Source: Areca catechu (taxonomy: Eukaryota > Streptophyta > Magnoliopsida > Arecales > Arecaceae). Taken from it: a stretch of DNA of 64,000 nt. Where the stretch lies: assembly GCA_021397845.1 (NCBI GenBank), contig CM038044.1:57821851-57885850 (forward strand), in the 5' to 3' direction. Within the stretch, counting starts at the first letter, position 1. Each line of letters begins with the position of its first letter. The translations under genes were made by a program, and so were the position numbers. The notes under the pieces were generated by a model. It saw only the letters and a list, made by a program, of their open reading frames with translations. It was not told the DNA's origin and searched no databases. Positions 10,975 through 20,336 of this stretch are shown one piece after another.

Positions 10975-11113
10975 GTATATTCAATTGCTATGGGAAACAT
11001 TCACGTTTCCACAAAGCCTGGGCATTTTGGGTGGAAAATCTAGGGCCTCAACTTACATTGTTGGCGTGCAAGATAACAAGGCACTGTACTTGGATCCTCA
11101 TGAAATCCAATTG
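10975..11113 (+). pseudogene. ATG4: Exon of the autophagy cysteine protease ATG4, captured fragment
   Basis: The exon follows a TTTTCAG acceptor and ends at TTG before GTATAT. It encodes a YIQLLWETFTFPQSLGILGG segment, then STYIVGVQDNKALYLDPHEI and QL. The GILGGKP.ASTY..GVQD....YLDPHEVQ pattern is specific to ATG4 (peptidase family C54), which processes ATG8. The DPH motif here contains the catalytic Asp and His; the catalytic Cys exon is not present. There are no stops within the exon. A K-S-R replaces the usual K-P-G, a small sign of drift. Confidence 0.85.
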
Positions 11114-11415
11114 GTATATTTTTTTTAATCCTGAAACATTTTTGTTTCTAAGCAATTGCTCTCATCATTACATGTTTCATCATATTTTTGGAAATCTAAT
11201 TGGTTATGCCCTGTGGGTTGTTGTTCCTTCTAATTTTTGAAATGTGAACAAAGTGTTAAACTTTGGTGGTATACAAAGTGTTGGTTTGAAATGTGACATG
11301 GTAACTGCCAACTTTGGTTTGAAACTAGTTATGTTACAAGTTATTTCTACTCTATGGCTTGTTCATTAGGTTTTTGATGAACAAGATGTTAAACTGGAAT
11401 TTTCTTTTTCTTTAG

Positions 11416-11542
11416 AATGGTGTGCAAGCCTGCCCAGCTGCAGACATGCACTCCCTGCAATTTGTTGGAAGCAATCCTCAACTGGGCCACCAGAGCAGTG
11501 ATCAAGGCCATTATTCAATACCAGTATTGGACTTTCTACGAT
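11416..11542 (+). pseudogene. Unidentified exon-like fragment between splice sites
   Basis: A pyrimidine-rich acceptor ending TTTAG precedes 11416 and a GTAAGC donor follows 11542. The stretch is open in one frame, encoding NGVQACPAADMHSLQFVGSN and then PQLGHQSSDQGHYSIPVLDF. By analogy with its neighbours it is probably one more captured exon, but I do not recognise the protein. It does not match the ATG4 sequence that would follow the exon just upstream. Confidence 0.45.
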
Positions 11543-12437
11543 GTAAGCTCTACTTCTTCGAGAAACATAACCCCAGATTCATTTGTGTCCTTAATTAATA
11601 TAAGATCATAACAAGACTGTAGTCATTGATGAATGATCAATTATTTGTGCAGGTTCGAATGGAGGAGAGTGTGATCTTCTAGGTGGATGATGACAATTTT
11701 TATTGATTATATGCAATGTCATTCTCCTAAATCCACGGGCATGATTTATCTCCCAACTTCACATCTAGTTAAGATGCTGAGTAATATGAATGAGGTTGTG
11801 TATACATTGTTGATTGATCTTGTATCTTATGTGGCTACTTGTTCAATGGCAGCGTGATGAATATTGGCACAAATATTGTATATTGTGGTTCCTTGGCACA
11901 AATATTGGCACTTGTTACATGCAAAGAATAGCTAGAGGTCTTCTTAATTTTGTTTGTATTGCATATAGTTGGTTCATAGAATATTCGGCGCTTGCAGCAA
12001 TCAGGAAGGCTCAGTTGAAAGCAATCAGGAGCTTCTTGCTCTCTTTCTGGTATTCTTCTTTCAGTTGAAAATTGAAATTGATTATTCTCTTTATGTGAGC
12101 AGTCGAATATCCAAACAGTGTTTACCTGTGGTGGAGTTGATTGTAGATTAGTAAGTCCTCTGTGTGCATGCCAGGAGGTGCTTCTGTTTGAGATGTGAGA
12201 GTTGCCAATTTGATGTGGATGCTTTTATAATATGAATGTACATGGTTTGGAAAATGAAAAGTCCTTTAGTTTCAATGGAATGTTTATGCGTCTTGGGTTG
12301 CAGCTCGGTTCTGTCTATATGTTACTCCTATATATTATAAGAAATCCCATATTGTGTAAAGCCAGCCTGAAAAATTCAAATTCAAATCTTTTATACTGTT
12401 TGACCTTGATTTTCTTACCTACTTCTGAAAAATTTAG

Positions 12438-12546
12438 AAGAATTATCTGGTTAGGAGATCTAAATTACCGCATTAACTTATCATATGAAGGAACACTTGA
12501 ACTCATCTCCAAAAAGGACTGGGCTCAGCTGGCTGAGAAGGATCAG
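12438..12546 (+). pseudogene. Exon of a type I inositol polyphosphate 5-phosphatase, captured fragment
   Basis: The exon lies between an AG acceptor (TTTAG) and a GTAAGT donor. It encodes RIIWLGDLNYRINLSYEGTL followed by ELISKKDWAQLAEKDQ. WLGDLNYR is the hallmark motif of the 5-phosphatase catalytic domain and includes the conserved Asp and Asn of the active site. These enzymes remove the 5-phosphate from inositol phosphates and phosphoinositides. Only this exon is present. Confidence 0.88.
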
Positions 12547-12709
12547 GTAAGTAATCATTAGTTTTCTATATCATAGCTTACTGATTCTTTTACGGGCATC
12601 TGTACCATGTAATATTGCGTACTCAGTTTAGTTCCTAGTTAACTTGTCATGATAAGCCAAACTGAAAAATTATGGATTATTTTTTTACAAGCATCTGACA
12701 ATTTTTCAG

Positions 12710-12839
12710 ACATCCTTTTCTTCTATATTGGTTGTGCTGGATGAAGCATATATTGAATTCTCTGGTATGAAATCGAGGATGGATTGGGTAAAGAAGCATG
12801 AGAATTTGATTGTTCTCTGAACATTTAGCAAACGGGCAG
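12710..12839 (+). pseudogene. HISN6: Exon of histidinol-phosphate aminotransferase with a nonsense mutation, captured fragment
   Basis: The exon follows a TTTTTCAG acceptor and ends before GTATGC. It encodes SILVVLDEAYIEFSGMKSRM, then DWVKKHENLIVL, a stop (TGA), and TFSKRAG. In the family the stop position is normally arginine, so CGA to TGA is the likely change. The SKRAG lysine is the pyridoxal phosphate attachment residue. The enzyme catalyses the transamination step of plastid histidine synthesis. The nonsense codon shows that at least this captured fragment is not under coding selection. Confidence 0.87.
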
Positions 12840-14793
12840 GTATGCAAATGTTTCTGTTTCTTATTTCTATCCAGAGCTTGTTATGCTGTGGTGTGGATGC
12901 AACATGTTTGACATCATCACTCTCTTATTCTAACCTTTTTTCCTAAAATGCTTTGTGTACTTTTCAATAAATGAGATCAAGTGCGTGAAACTATTTTCTG
13001 GATTATGGATTTGATTGAGAAGAATGGAATAAGAGTACGAGATAAGTAAAATATTGTAAAATATGATGATGATACGATGGCAAACAATATTGATGACAAG
13101 AATGACATAAAGATAGCACACTTACATGAACTCGGTTCTTTTTTTTTTTTTAGCTATCCCTTTTCGTTCATGAATTTATGATTAATATTGGGTTTTTAGG
13201 TTGTGATTTGTGAAAACTGTTATCCTGACATTTCGTTTTTCTTGTGCCCTTATGACCTAGATGCTATTGCTGCAGGGATAAATCTTGAAGTGAATATTTT
13301 TTTGTTCCATCTGACTCTTATTTCCCATCAGGTGATGGAGTTCAAATGTTTTTCTGTGAACTGTGTTGTACATCCCAACATCTGATGATGATTAAAAAAT
13401 TGATCAGAGACGATTGCATTCAGTGCTGAAGTCGGGCCCCATTAGCAGACTAAATGTAGTGTTTGGTAAGCAATGCCTCAACCAGTCTGGGTTAGCTTTA
13501 CAAGCAATTTCTTACAATATTTCTTGTTGACAGGTATATCACAAGCCTTTGCAAATTCTCTCACTGCTATGTATTTTTGGCTTGGGCCTTTAACCTCTAT
13601 TACCAATGCCTCCCTTTACAATCTGGAGCACCTCTACTTATGGGAGCTTTTTCAAATCTTCCTTGTACATGTCATTGTCATCTTGGTCGACTTCTCATAT
13701 TTTTGGCCTCTATCGATATCTACATTGTTCGGTGGTCATCACATTTTGATTTTTAGTGATCAAATGTATATATGTACTAAAAATGATTGCTAAACAGTTA
13801 AGCAGTTACAGAAAATAATTTTAGTTTATATAGATGCATGTAACTAGTTGGGAACTATAAAATATTATTATAAAAATTCTTGTTTATTTGGAATTTATTT
13901 TTAAATATGTTTCAGTGTAAATTTATGAAACTGTACTATGTGGGCCAGTACAACAAACATAATGCTACATCCTATTATTGTTTGGTCTAATACTTTGAAA
14001 TTGTAGCTGGCACAGCAATTAGTTGCATTTGGAATGCAAACATTACCTCTAATAATTAAAAAATTGTTCAATAATAAAGGAAATGTTATTTATATTTATG
14101 GACAGTGGTTGTTGCAATTGTAAGATAAGTTCACTGTAACCTAGGTATGAGAATTGAAACACAGAAATCTTTGCAAACCCTGCAGTAATTGAAATTTCAG
14201 GCATTGCAACATTAAAAATACTATAATATTCAAAATTGAAGAAAAAATAAGTATAAGCAAAATAAGAGGCAATTCTTTTTCTTTCAGTCTCTTCATTTTC
14301 TAGTGACTTTGAGACTTGTACCCTGAAGTAGTTTTATCCCCTCTTTATTATTTTGAATGAGAGTTATTTCGAGCTAAAATGATTTTTATCTTTCATTTTT
14401 GCAATCAAATGCTCAAAAAAAAAAAATTAGAAAAAGCGATTTCCATTCGGTTTCACTCCAACCAAACAAGCTTTCAGCTTTTTATGCAATTTCTTTTCCA
14501 TTTACCACAGGTCGAAACACTGGGAAAAAAGAAAGGTTCCATTCTTTTTTTACTTGAGGACGTGAGAAACCAGTGAACGTCTGGAATATAACAAACAAAT
14601 ATCATTCCAGAGAGTTATCCTCTTAATTAGTCAGAGATGTGGCAAGTGTTCCAAGTGGGAAGCTGATGGCTTATTTGGGGGTTTTATTGACCAACTCCAT
14701 TCTACCCATTGATTTTTTCTGGTCATGCCGTTTGGAAAGGGCCGATGTGAGGCCGCAGAGGTCAAAATATCTGGGTGGTGGTGGCTGGAGAAC
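12840..14793 (+). other. Interior of the CACTA element, no recognisable gene
   Basis: This AT-rich stretch holds runs of T and A and short open frames only. I looked for further exon fragments and transposase motifs and saw none that I could name. Confidence 0.45.
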
Positions 14794-14904
14794 ATCCTTT
14801 GCTAGGAGGCCGACCTGGATATTTCCATGGTCGAATACTTGTACTACTTTATCCTTTTCTAGGAGTCCGACCTAGACATTTCCATGGTCATACACTTGTA
14901 CTAT
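14794..14904 (+). repeat. Two tandem copies of a 57-bp unit
   Basis: Units start at 14794 and 14851. Each contains TAGGAGKCCGACCTRGAYAT followed by TTCCATGGTC and ACTTGTACTA. They differ at a handful of positions. Confidence 0.7.
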
Positions 14905-15029
14905 GGTTAATTTAATAAAGTGTGACAATTTATAGTAAAGTTTTGTGTTAGCTAAATGGATCTTGATTAAAATGACCCAAAATTTGATACTAGTCATATT
15001 AAGAGTACCAAGGTCAAATAAAAATCAGA

Positions 15030-15301
15030 TATTTTAAAGCATCGTGAATAAAGTTATTTCTGATGCAATTAAAAAGCATCAGGAATAACATTATTCCCGA
15101 TGCTTAAAAGCATCGAGAAAAACTTGATAAACCGCGATGCTTTAAAAAGTGTCGGGAAAATCCTGAAAAAAGCCTTTTTCACTCTTCGCGTAGCAACGAT
15201 TTTTCCATGCTTTTTAAAGCATCGGGAATGTTTTTTCCAACGCTTTAAAGTGTCGAGAAATGTAAAAAAAAGCGAAGGGAATTCTATATTTTTTTGTAGT
15301 G
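15030..15301 (+). repeat. Right terminal and subterminal region of the CACTA element
   Basis: At least six copies of a GCATCGRGAA motif, in both orientations and often paired as GATGCTTTAAAAGCATC hairpins, lie between 15030 and 15256. They are followed by AT-rich sequence and the terminal TTTTTTTGTAGTG. The three bases after the end are ATC, the expected target duplication. The left partner is not seen because the left terminus is degraded. Confidence 0.82.
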
Positions 15302-15934
15302 ATCTCATCACACTTTCATTTTTCATATAGTTTAATTTTGCATTTAGGTTCATATTTTGTTATTACCGACATCTTATTTTTTGCTATCATATATCAAAAA
15401 TTCAAAACATAAAAAAACTTAGATACATTTCATTAGATCATTTGTATGCCATCATTTTCATAATTAACTTAAGGGTGTCAATATCATAAGATAAGGGAAG
15501 GAAGTCATTACCTTTTCTTAGCCTAAAAACAACCACCCTTGCATTTCGAATTCAAACCTAATCTAAAATCTAGTAGCTACTTAATAGATTAGGGACACCC
15601 ACGAGTCGGGTTTAACCACTTTAGGAAAGCTAGTGCATGCAACCCATCAATTGGTACCGGGAAGCTGGTGTCTAAGGCAAGAGGTTTAGCGTCAAACGAC
15701 CTAAGTGGTGTTGTAGTTCTTTAATTGGGTCCTTACAAAAGCGAGGGGGCCTCCCACACTCCCACCTCTTACCTGGTCAGTGAAAGGGCTAGCTGTTGTA
15801 TTGTGTCTTCTACATTGACCCACTCTGATTAAACTCCTAGGTCTAGCAAACCCGTAGCACCATTCATTGTGTATTGCATGTCGACTAGGTCAGGAGTCCC
15901 CTATCACCCACATCACTTCTAGTCAAGTGAACCC
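15302..15934 (+). other. Second part of the leader of element C
   Basis: After the CACTA terminus the leader of the chromovirus resumes. It shares layout and phrases with the leader of element A at about 43450-43950, such as TTAGGGACACC..CGAGTCGGGT and the final short CATGGAC just before the gag start. Confidence 0.55.
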
Positions 15935-16937
15935 ATGGACAATGACCACGAGGATCCATTAAAGGTCATCACTGAACAATTAGCTAGGTTGAACAAAAGG
16001 TTTGATGAGTTTGAAATCAGATTTGGAGCCCTAGAGAAGGGCAAGAGACCATCCTCTGAACTTGATTCTGAGTCATCTCCCTATCCTAGGGAATACCCTC
16101 TACGTGATCCGTCCTTAGAGGTTGAACCCAGGAGAGTCCCCCGTTTTAACCCAGTCCAAGAGATTCACCCTAGGAGACCCAATCAGGAGATCATAGACCA
16201 TGAAGAGAGGGCCATCAGAAACATTAAGCTAGAAGCCCTACCTTCGATAGCAGTCTAGATCCCAAAGTGTAATAGATTGGGAGGAGGACAAGGAACAATA
16301 CTTCGATTGGTACACTATGACGGAAAGGATGAAGTTTAAATTCACCAAACTTAGGTTGGTTCACCAGGCTAGGTTATTTTGGAATAGTGTTGAGAGGCTG
16401 GTAGGGCAAAGAGGACAAGAATCCATAGCAACTTGGAGGGACATGAAAGCTAGGCTTAGGGAGAAGTACTTACCACTATCTTACACCCAAAAATTATTGG
16501 ACCAATGACAGAATTTGAGTCAAGGGAGCAAGAGTGTGGCCAAATACATCGCAAAGTTTGATAAGTATGTCATGCGATGTAATGTCGATGAATCAGCATC
16601 TGTGACCCTGTCTAGGTTTAGGGCTGGCCTACACCCAGATATCCAAAGGGAACTTTACTTTAAAGAGGTCAATGATTTGGAGCATGCTTACCAAATTGCA
16701 AGGAATTGTGAGCATTTCCAAAGGACACCTACCTATCATAGACTTCAACCCTTTAGGAACCCTAGCTGTATCCCAGGATCTAACCAAGGGTATAGTCAAG
16801 TCTACTCGAGTCGACCCAGTCCGAGCCAACCCGACCCGAGTCAACCCAACCCGAGCCGACCCGACCTGAGCTGAACCATTTCAGTAGAGAGGATAAAGGT
16901 AAATCGATGGAAGTCCAGAGGAAGCCCAATCCCCATG
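15935..16937 (+). pseudogene. Gag of chromovirus element C, decayed
   Basis: The frame opens MDNDHEDPLKVITEQLARLN and runs through an acidic, proline- and arginine-rich N-terminal region with PRR motifs. After a frameshift near 16256 it continues as a MKFKFTKLRLVHQARLFWNS segment, then TWRDMKARLREKYLP, a stop near 16506, and a GSKSVAKYIAKFDKYVMRCN segment. These are the same segments, in the same order, as in the element B gag on the minus strand. The copy is truncated before the CCHC zinc knuckle by copia1 at 16938. Confidence 0.82.
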
Positions 16938-18556
16938 TGTTGACTCCACTAATTGATTTTGATGATCAGCAAAACAGTTAAGTATAAGTTGAGGACTAAT
17001 AATTTGCTTTGAGTGTGTTTTCTATTGAAAGGGTGCTCACAAAATTTGAAGAAGCCCAATTGTTTTGAAGGAGCGAAGTTTGCAATAAAAAGATTGATCA
17101 AAAGAAGACTTGGACACTTAAGAGATGGTTGAATGGATAACTAAGTTAAGTGGAAACATGTTCAGCTCAAAATCAGCAGTTTCTGTGTATTTTTCAGTGT
17201 TGTGTCAATTCAAAGTGTCGATACATGACATGAAGTGTCGACACATGAATGTGAAGTGTCGACTCAGGCCGGTATGCAGCAAAGTTTCAAATGGCACAGA
17301 TCAAGTGTCAATACATGGACCTAATGTGTCGACTCAAGGTGTCAATACATAGATCAACACATCGCCTGAGACTTTCAAGCCACAAAATTTGCAGAAGTTG
17401 AATGAACAGTTGAAGTGTCGACACATGAAAGCAAGGTGTCGAGTCAAGATGTTGACTCAACTGAGAAGGTGTCGACACATCTGAGATTTTCAGAGAATCT
17501 GAATGGAGCTTTTTGAACTATGTGTCGACTCAAGAAGAACATGTGTCGACCTTATGTGTCGACTCAACTGAGAAAGTATCGATACATGGTGTACTGACAA
17601 TAGTAATGGCTAGTTTTATCAAGCCCAGAACTCGTCCGAAATGCTCCCAATGGCTAGTTTTTCAAGTGTAACAGCTAGATTTTGGTTTTGAGGCCTTGGG
17701 AGGGTATTTATGTGCTCCAAATCAAATCAAAACACAACATATTGAATACCATTGAAGAGTCTAGAGAGAAAAGTAGAGAGAAGAGCCTTAACTCCTATTC
17801 ATTCAATTTTTAACCACTCTCAAGCTAAAGGAAGCCTTCAAGCATTCAAAAGTCATCAAAAGCATTGAAGATCATTCAATCTTGGGTATCCAAAAGGCTT
17901 CATCAAGTGCATAGCAACTCTACATCAAACTACATCGACATATTCGCTTTGTTATTGAAAGCTTATATTGGTTCTTTATTTCTAAACCTTATTTCTTGTA
18001 AAGGTTCTTGATTAGCCTATTATAAAACCAAGTGAGGTTATTGATAAGCCTTGAAAACCAATTAGGTTGGTAGTTAGCCCGCAAAACCACTAAGGTTCTT
18101 GGTTATCCCGGAAAACCAAGGAAGGTTGTTGGTTAGCCTTGTGAAAACCAATTAGGTTCTTGGTAAGCCCATAAAATCAAGAGAGATTGTGACTTATGAG
18201 CCTTGTAAAATAAGTCAGGTTTTGATTAGTGAGCCCAGAAAACTAATCGGCTGTAATCGTGTGATTATAGTGAATTCCCAAGGTGATCTTGGGGAGTGGA
18301 TGTAGGTGCATTGTTGGCACCGAACCACTATAGCTTTTGGTATTTATGATTGCTTGATCTCTCTCTCTCTTTGCTCTTTATTTATTGCAATTAATTTATG
18401 CTGCACTTATATCTTAGAGTATTGCTTTTGATTCATAGTACCTTGATTTATATATTTGTTGTATTGGATTACTTTCATTGAGATTGTAATTTGTGATTAG
18501 CTTAAATTTTTAGAGACCCAATTCACCCTCCCTCTTGGATTGCTTTCTGGGCAACA
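16938..18556 (+). repeat. 5' LTR of copia1
   Basis: The block starts TGTTGACTCC and ends GGGCAACA two bases before the primer site. Between about 17210 and 17590 it contains many imperfect copies of a phrase built on GTGTCGACACATG and GTGTCGACTCA. A second internally repetitive part near 18020-18250 has the phrase GAAAACCAAxxAGGTTxTTG. Confidence 0.85.
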
Positions 18557-18558
18557 AG

Positions 18559-18570
18559 TGGTATCAGAGC
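18559..18570 (+). other. Primer binding site of copia1
   Basis: TGGTATCAGAGC matches the 3' end complement of initiator-methionine tRNA and sits two bases after the LTR. Confidence 0.85.
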
Positions 18571-18613
18571 CCTGTTCTCAGTACAAAGGTTTTACCGCCT
18601 TGAGTAAAGATCT

Positions 18614-20336
18614 ATGGCAGTCCCAATTGGTACTAGTGTAGTTAAGGGACAAGCCTCAAATAGACATCCAATTTTTAATGGAACAAATTATACTTATTGA
18701 AAAACTAGAATGAGAATTTATATGCATTCTATTGATTACAATTTATGGAAAGTAGTTGATAAGGGTCCTCATATTCCTTCGGTGGTGGTTAATGGTGTTT
18801 CCATCCCAAAATTTGAAGAGGATTGGGATGAAAATGACATTAAACAATCCGAGATCAATGCTAAGGCAATGAATCTCCTTTATTGTGCATTAGATCCTAG
18901 TGAATTTAATAGGATATCTACGTGCATATCTGCCAAAGAAATATGGGACACACTTGAAGTTACCCATGAGGGTACCGATCAAGTGAAGAACACTAAGATT
19001 TATATGTTAGTGCACACATATGAGATGTTCCGGATGGAACCAAATGAATCTATCACTGATATGTATACACTATTCATAAATATAGTTAATGGTATGAGAA
19101 GTCTTGGTAAAGTCATGTCTAATGCTGATCTTGTGAATAAAATTCTTAGGTCACTTCCAACATCATGGAATCTAAAGGTGACCGTAATTCAAGAAGAAAA
19201 GGATGTGGATAAGCTACCTCTTGAGGTGCTGTGGGATCGCTCATGACTTATGAGCTCAATCTAAAACAGAAATCCATGGACCTTGACAAGAAGAAGAAGG
19301 GGATTACTTTCAAGTCAAATATTCAAGAAGAATCCTCAATTGATGAGTCCAAAGATGATGAAGAAGAAGAAGGTGAAGAAGCCCTCCTTGCGTGTAAGTT
19401 TAGAAGATTTATGAAGAGGAGGAAGTTTCCTTACAAAAAAAAATATCAGTCCAAGGAAAAGGGAAAGGAAAAAGAAAAAGACAAAGAAAAGGAAAAGGAG
19501 AAGGAAGTACCTATATGCTTCGAGTGCAAGAAGATGGGACATTACAAGTTTGACTGTCCTCTCCTCAAGAAATTAAGAAAGAAATTAAGGAAGAAGCAAT
19601 GATGGCCACTTGGAGTGACAACGTAGACTCCAGTTCAGAGGAAGAGCAGAATGAAGTTGCAAATATCTGCTTCATGGTGCATCAGGACAATGATGAGGTA
19701 TGTTCTGACTCTAAAATTGATTTCACTTTCGATGAACTTAGAAATGATTTTGAAGAATTAATGCATGATTATAAATTAGTTTTATCTGAAAATACGAAAT
19801 TGAAAAAGCATGAAAATAGTTTTTCTTTAGAAAACAACTCTTTACTAAATGATGTTAGTTCTTTGAAATCTAAATTAGATGTTTTAGAAAAGAAAAATAA
19901 TGCTTTATGTATGGAAAATGAAGTTTTAAAAAGACCTAAAAATGTTATGACTAACAATGATCTTTTAAAGAAAAAAAATATTTAGAACTTGAAAATGCTA
20001 AACACAAAAATGAACTTAAAAAGTTAAAACCTTTTGTTGACAAATTTATTTACAGTTTAGAAAAGCTAAAGTTACTTTTAAACAATCAAATATCAGTTTT
20101 TAATAAGGCAGGTTTAGGATATAAATCACAAAAGCAACAAAAGTATTTCAAAAACTTTTTTGTACCTGCATCATCCAGCATTACTTGTTTTACTTGCAAA
20201 AAATTAGGTCATAAATCATATCAATGTAGTTTTAGAAAAATCATGTCTTTTGGTATAGTATGGGTTCCAAAAGGAACCATTCTAAATGCTAACCCTAAAG
20301 GACCCAAGTTAGCTTGGGCACCTAAAAACAAAGCTT
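18614..20336 (+). pseudogene. Copia1 gag with two zinc knuckles, broken
   Basis: The start is an ATG encoding MAVPIGTSVVKGQASN, followed by a copia gag segment with a stop where tryptophan is expected (near 18700). The segment 18710-19246 carries the DUF4219/UBN2-type gag core (KEIWDTLEVTHEGTDQVK, then KILRSLPTSWN). After a frameshift come a lysine-rich stretch, a CFECKKMGHYKFDC knuckle at about 19519, a coiled-coil-like region, another stop near 19985, and a second knuckle CFTCKKLGHKSYQC at about 20188. Two or more frameshifts and several stops make it non-functional. Confidence 0.85.

Larger units (their letters stand above)
6300..15301 (+). mobile_element. CACTA transposon carrying captured host-gene exons (Pack-CACTA-like)
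   Basis: The right end is clear: a series of inverted subterminal motifs from 15030 leads to TTTTTTTGTAGTG at 15301, the reverse complement of a CACTA terminus. On the left, CGACGCTTTTGCATAGCGTT at 6379 matches the inverted form of the right subterminal motif, CGACACTTTAAAGCGTT, but the terminal CACTA itself is missing or decayed, so the left edge is approximate. Both flanks are leader sequence of element C, which fixes the insertion independently. No transposase is visible. Inside are spliced exon fragments of at least six unrelated plant genes, all on the plus strand, and an older Tat LTR at about 7203-7816. It must have depended on transposase from another CACTA copy. Confidence 0.75.

Noticed and set aside
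6300..15301. Helitron as the vehicle of the captured exons
   Set aside because: I found no CTRR end with a preceding hairpin and no rolling-circle replication initiator or helicase, whereas the right end has a CACTA terminus and subterminal repeats.
15069..15353. Open frames on both strands over the CACTA right end
   Set aside because: They run through inverted subterminal repeats and the terminus itself and end outside the element; there is no coding evidence.
18559..18570. tRNA gene fragments
   Set aside because: The TGGTATCAGAGC words are primer binding sites next to LTRs, only 12 bases long, with no cloverleaf around them.
19231..19602. Lysine/glutamate-rich nuclear protein of the host
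   Set aside because: It contains a CCHC knuckle and is in line with copia gag, with a homologous copy in copia2.
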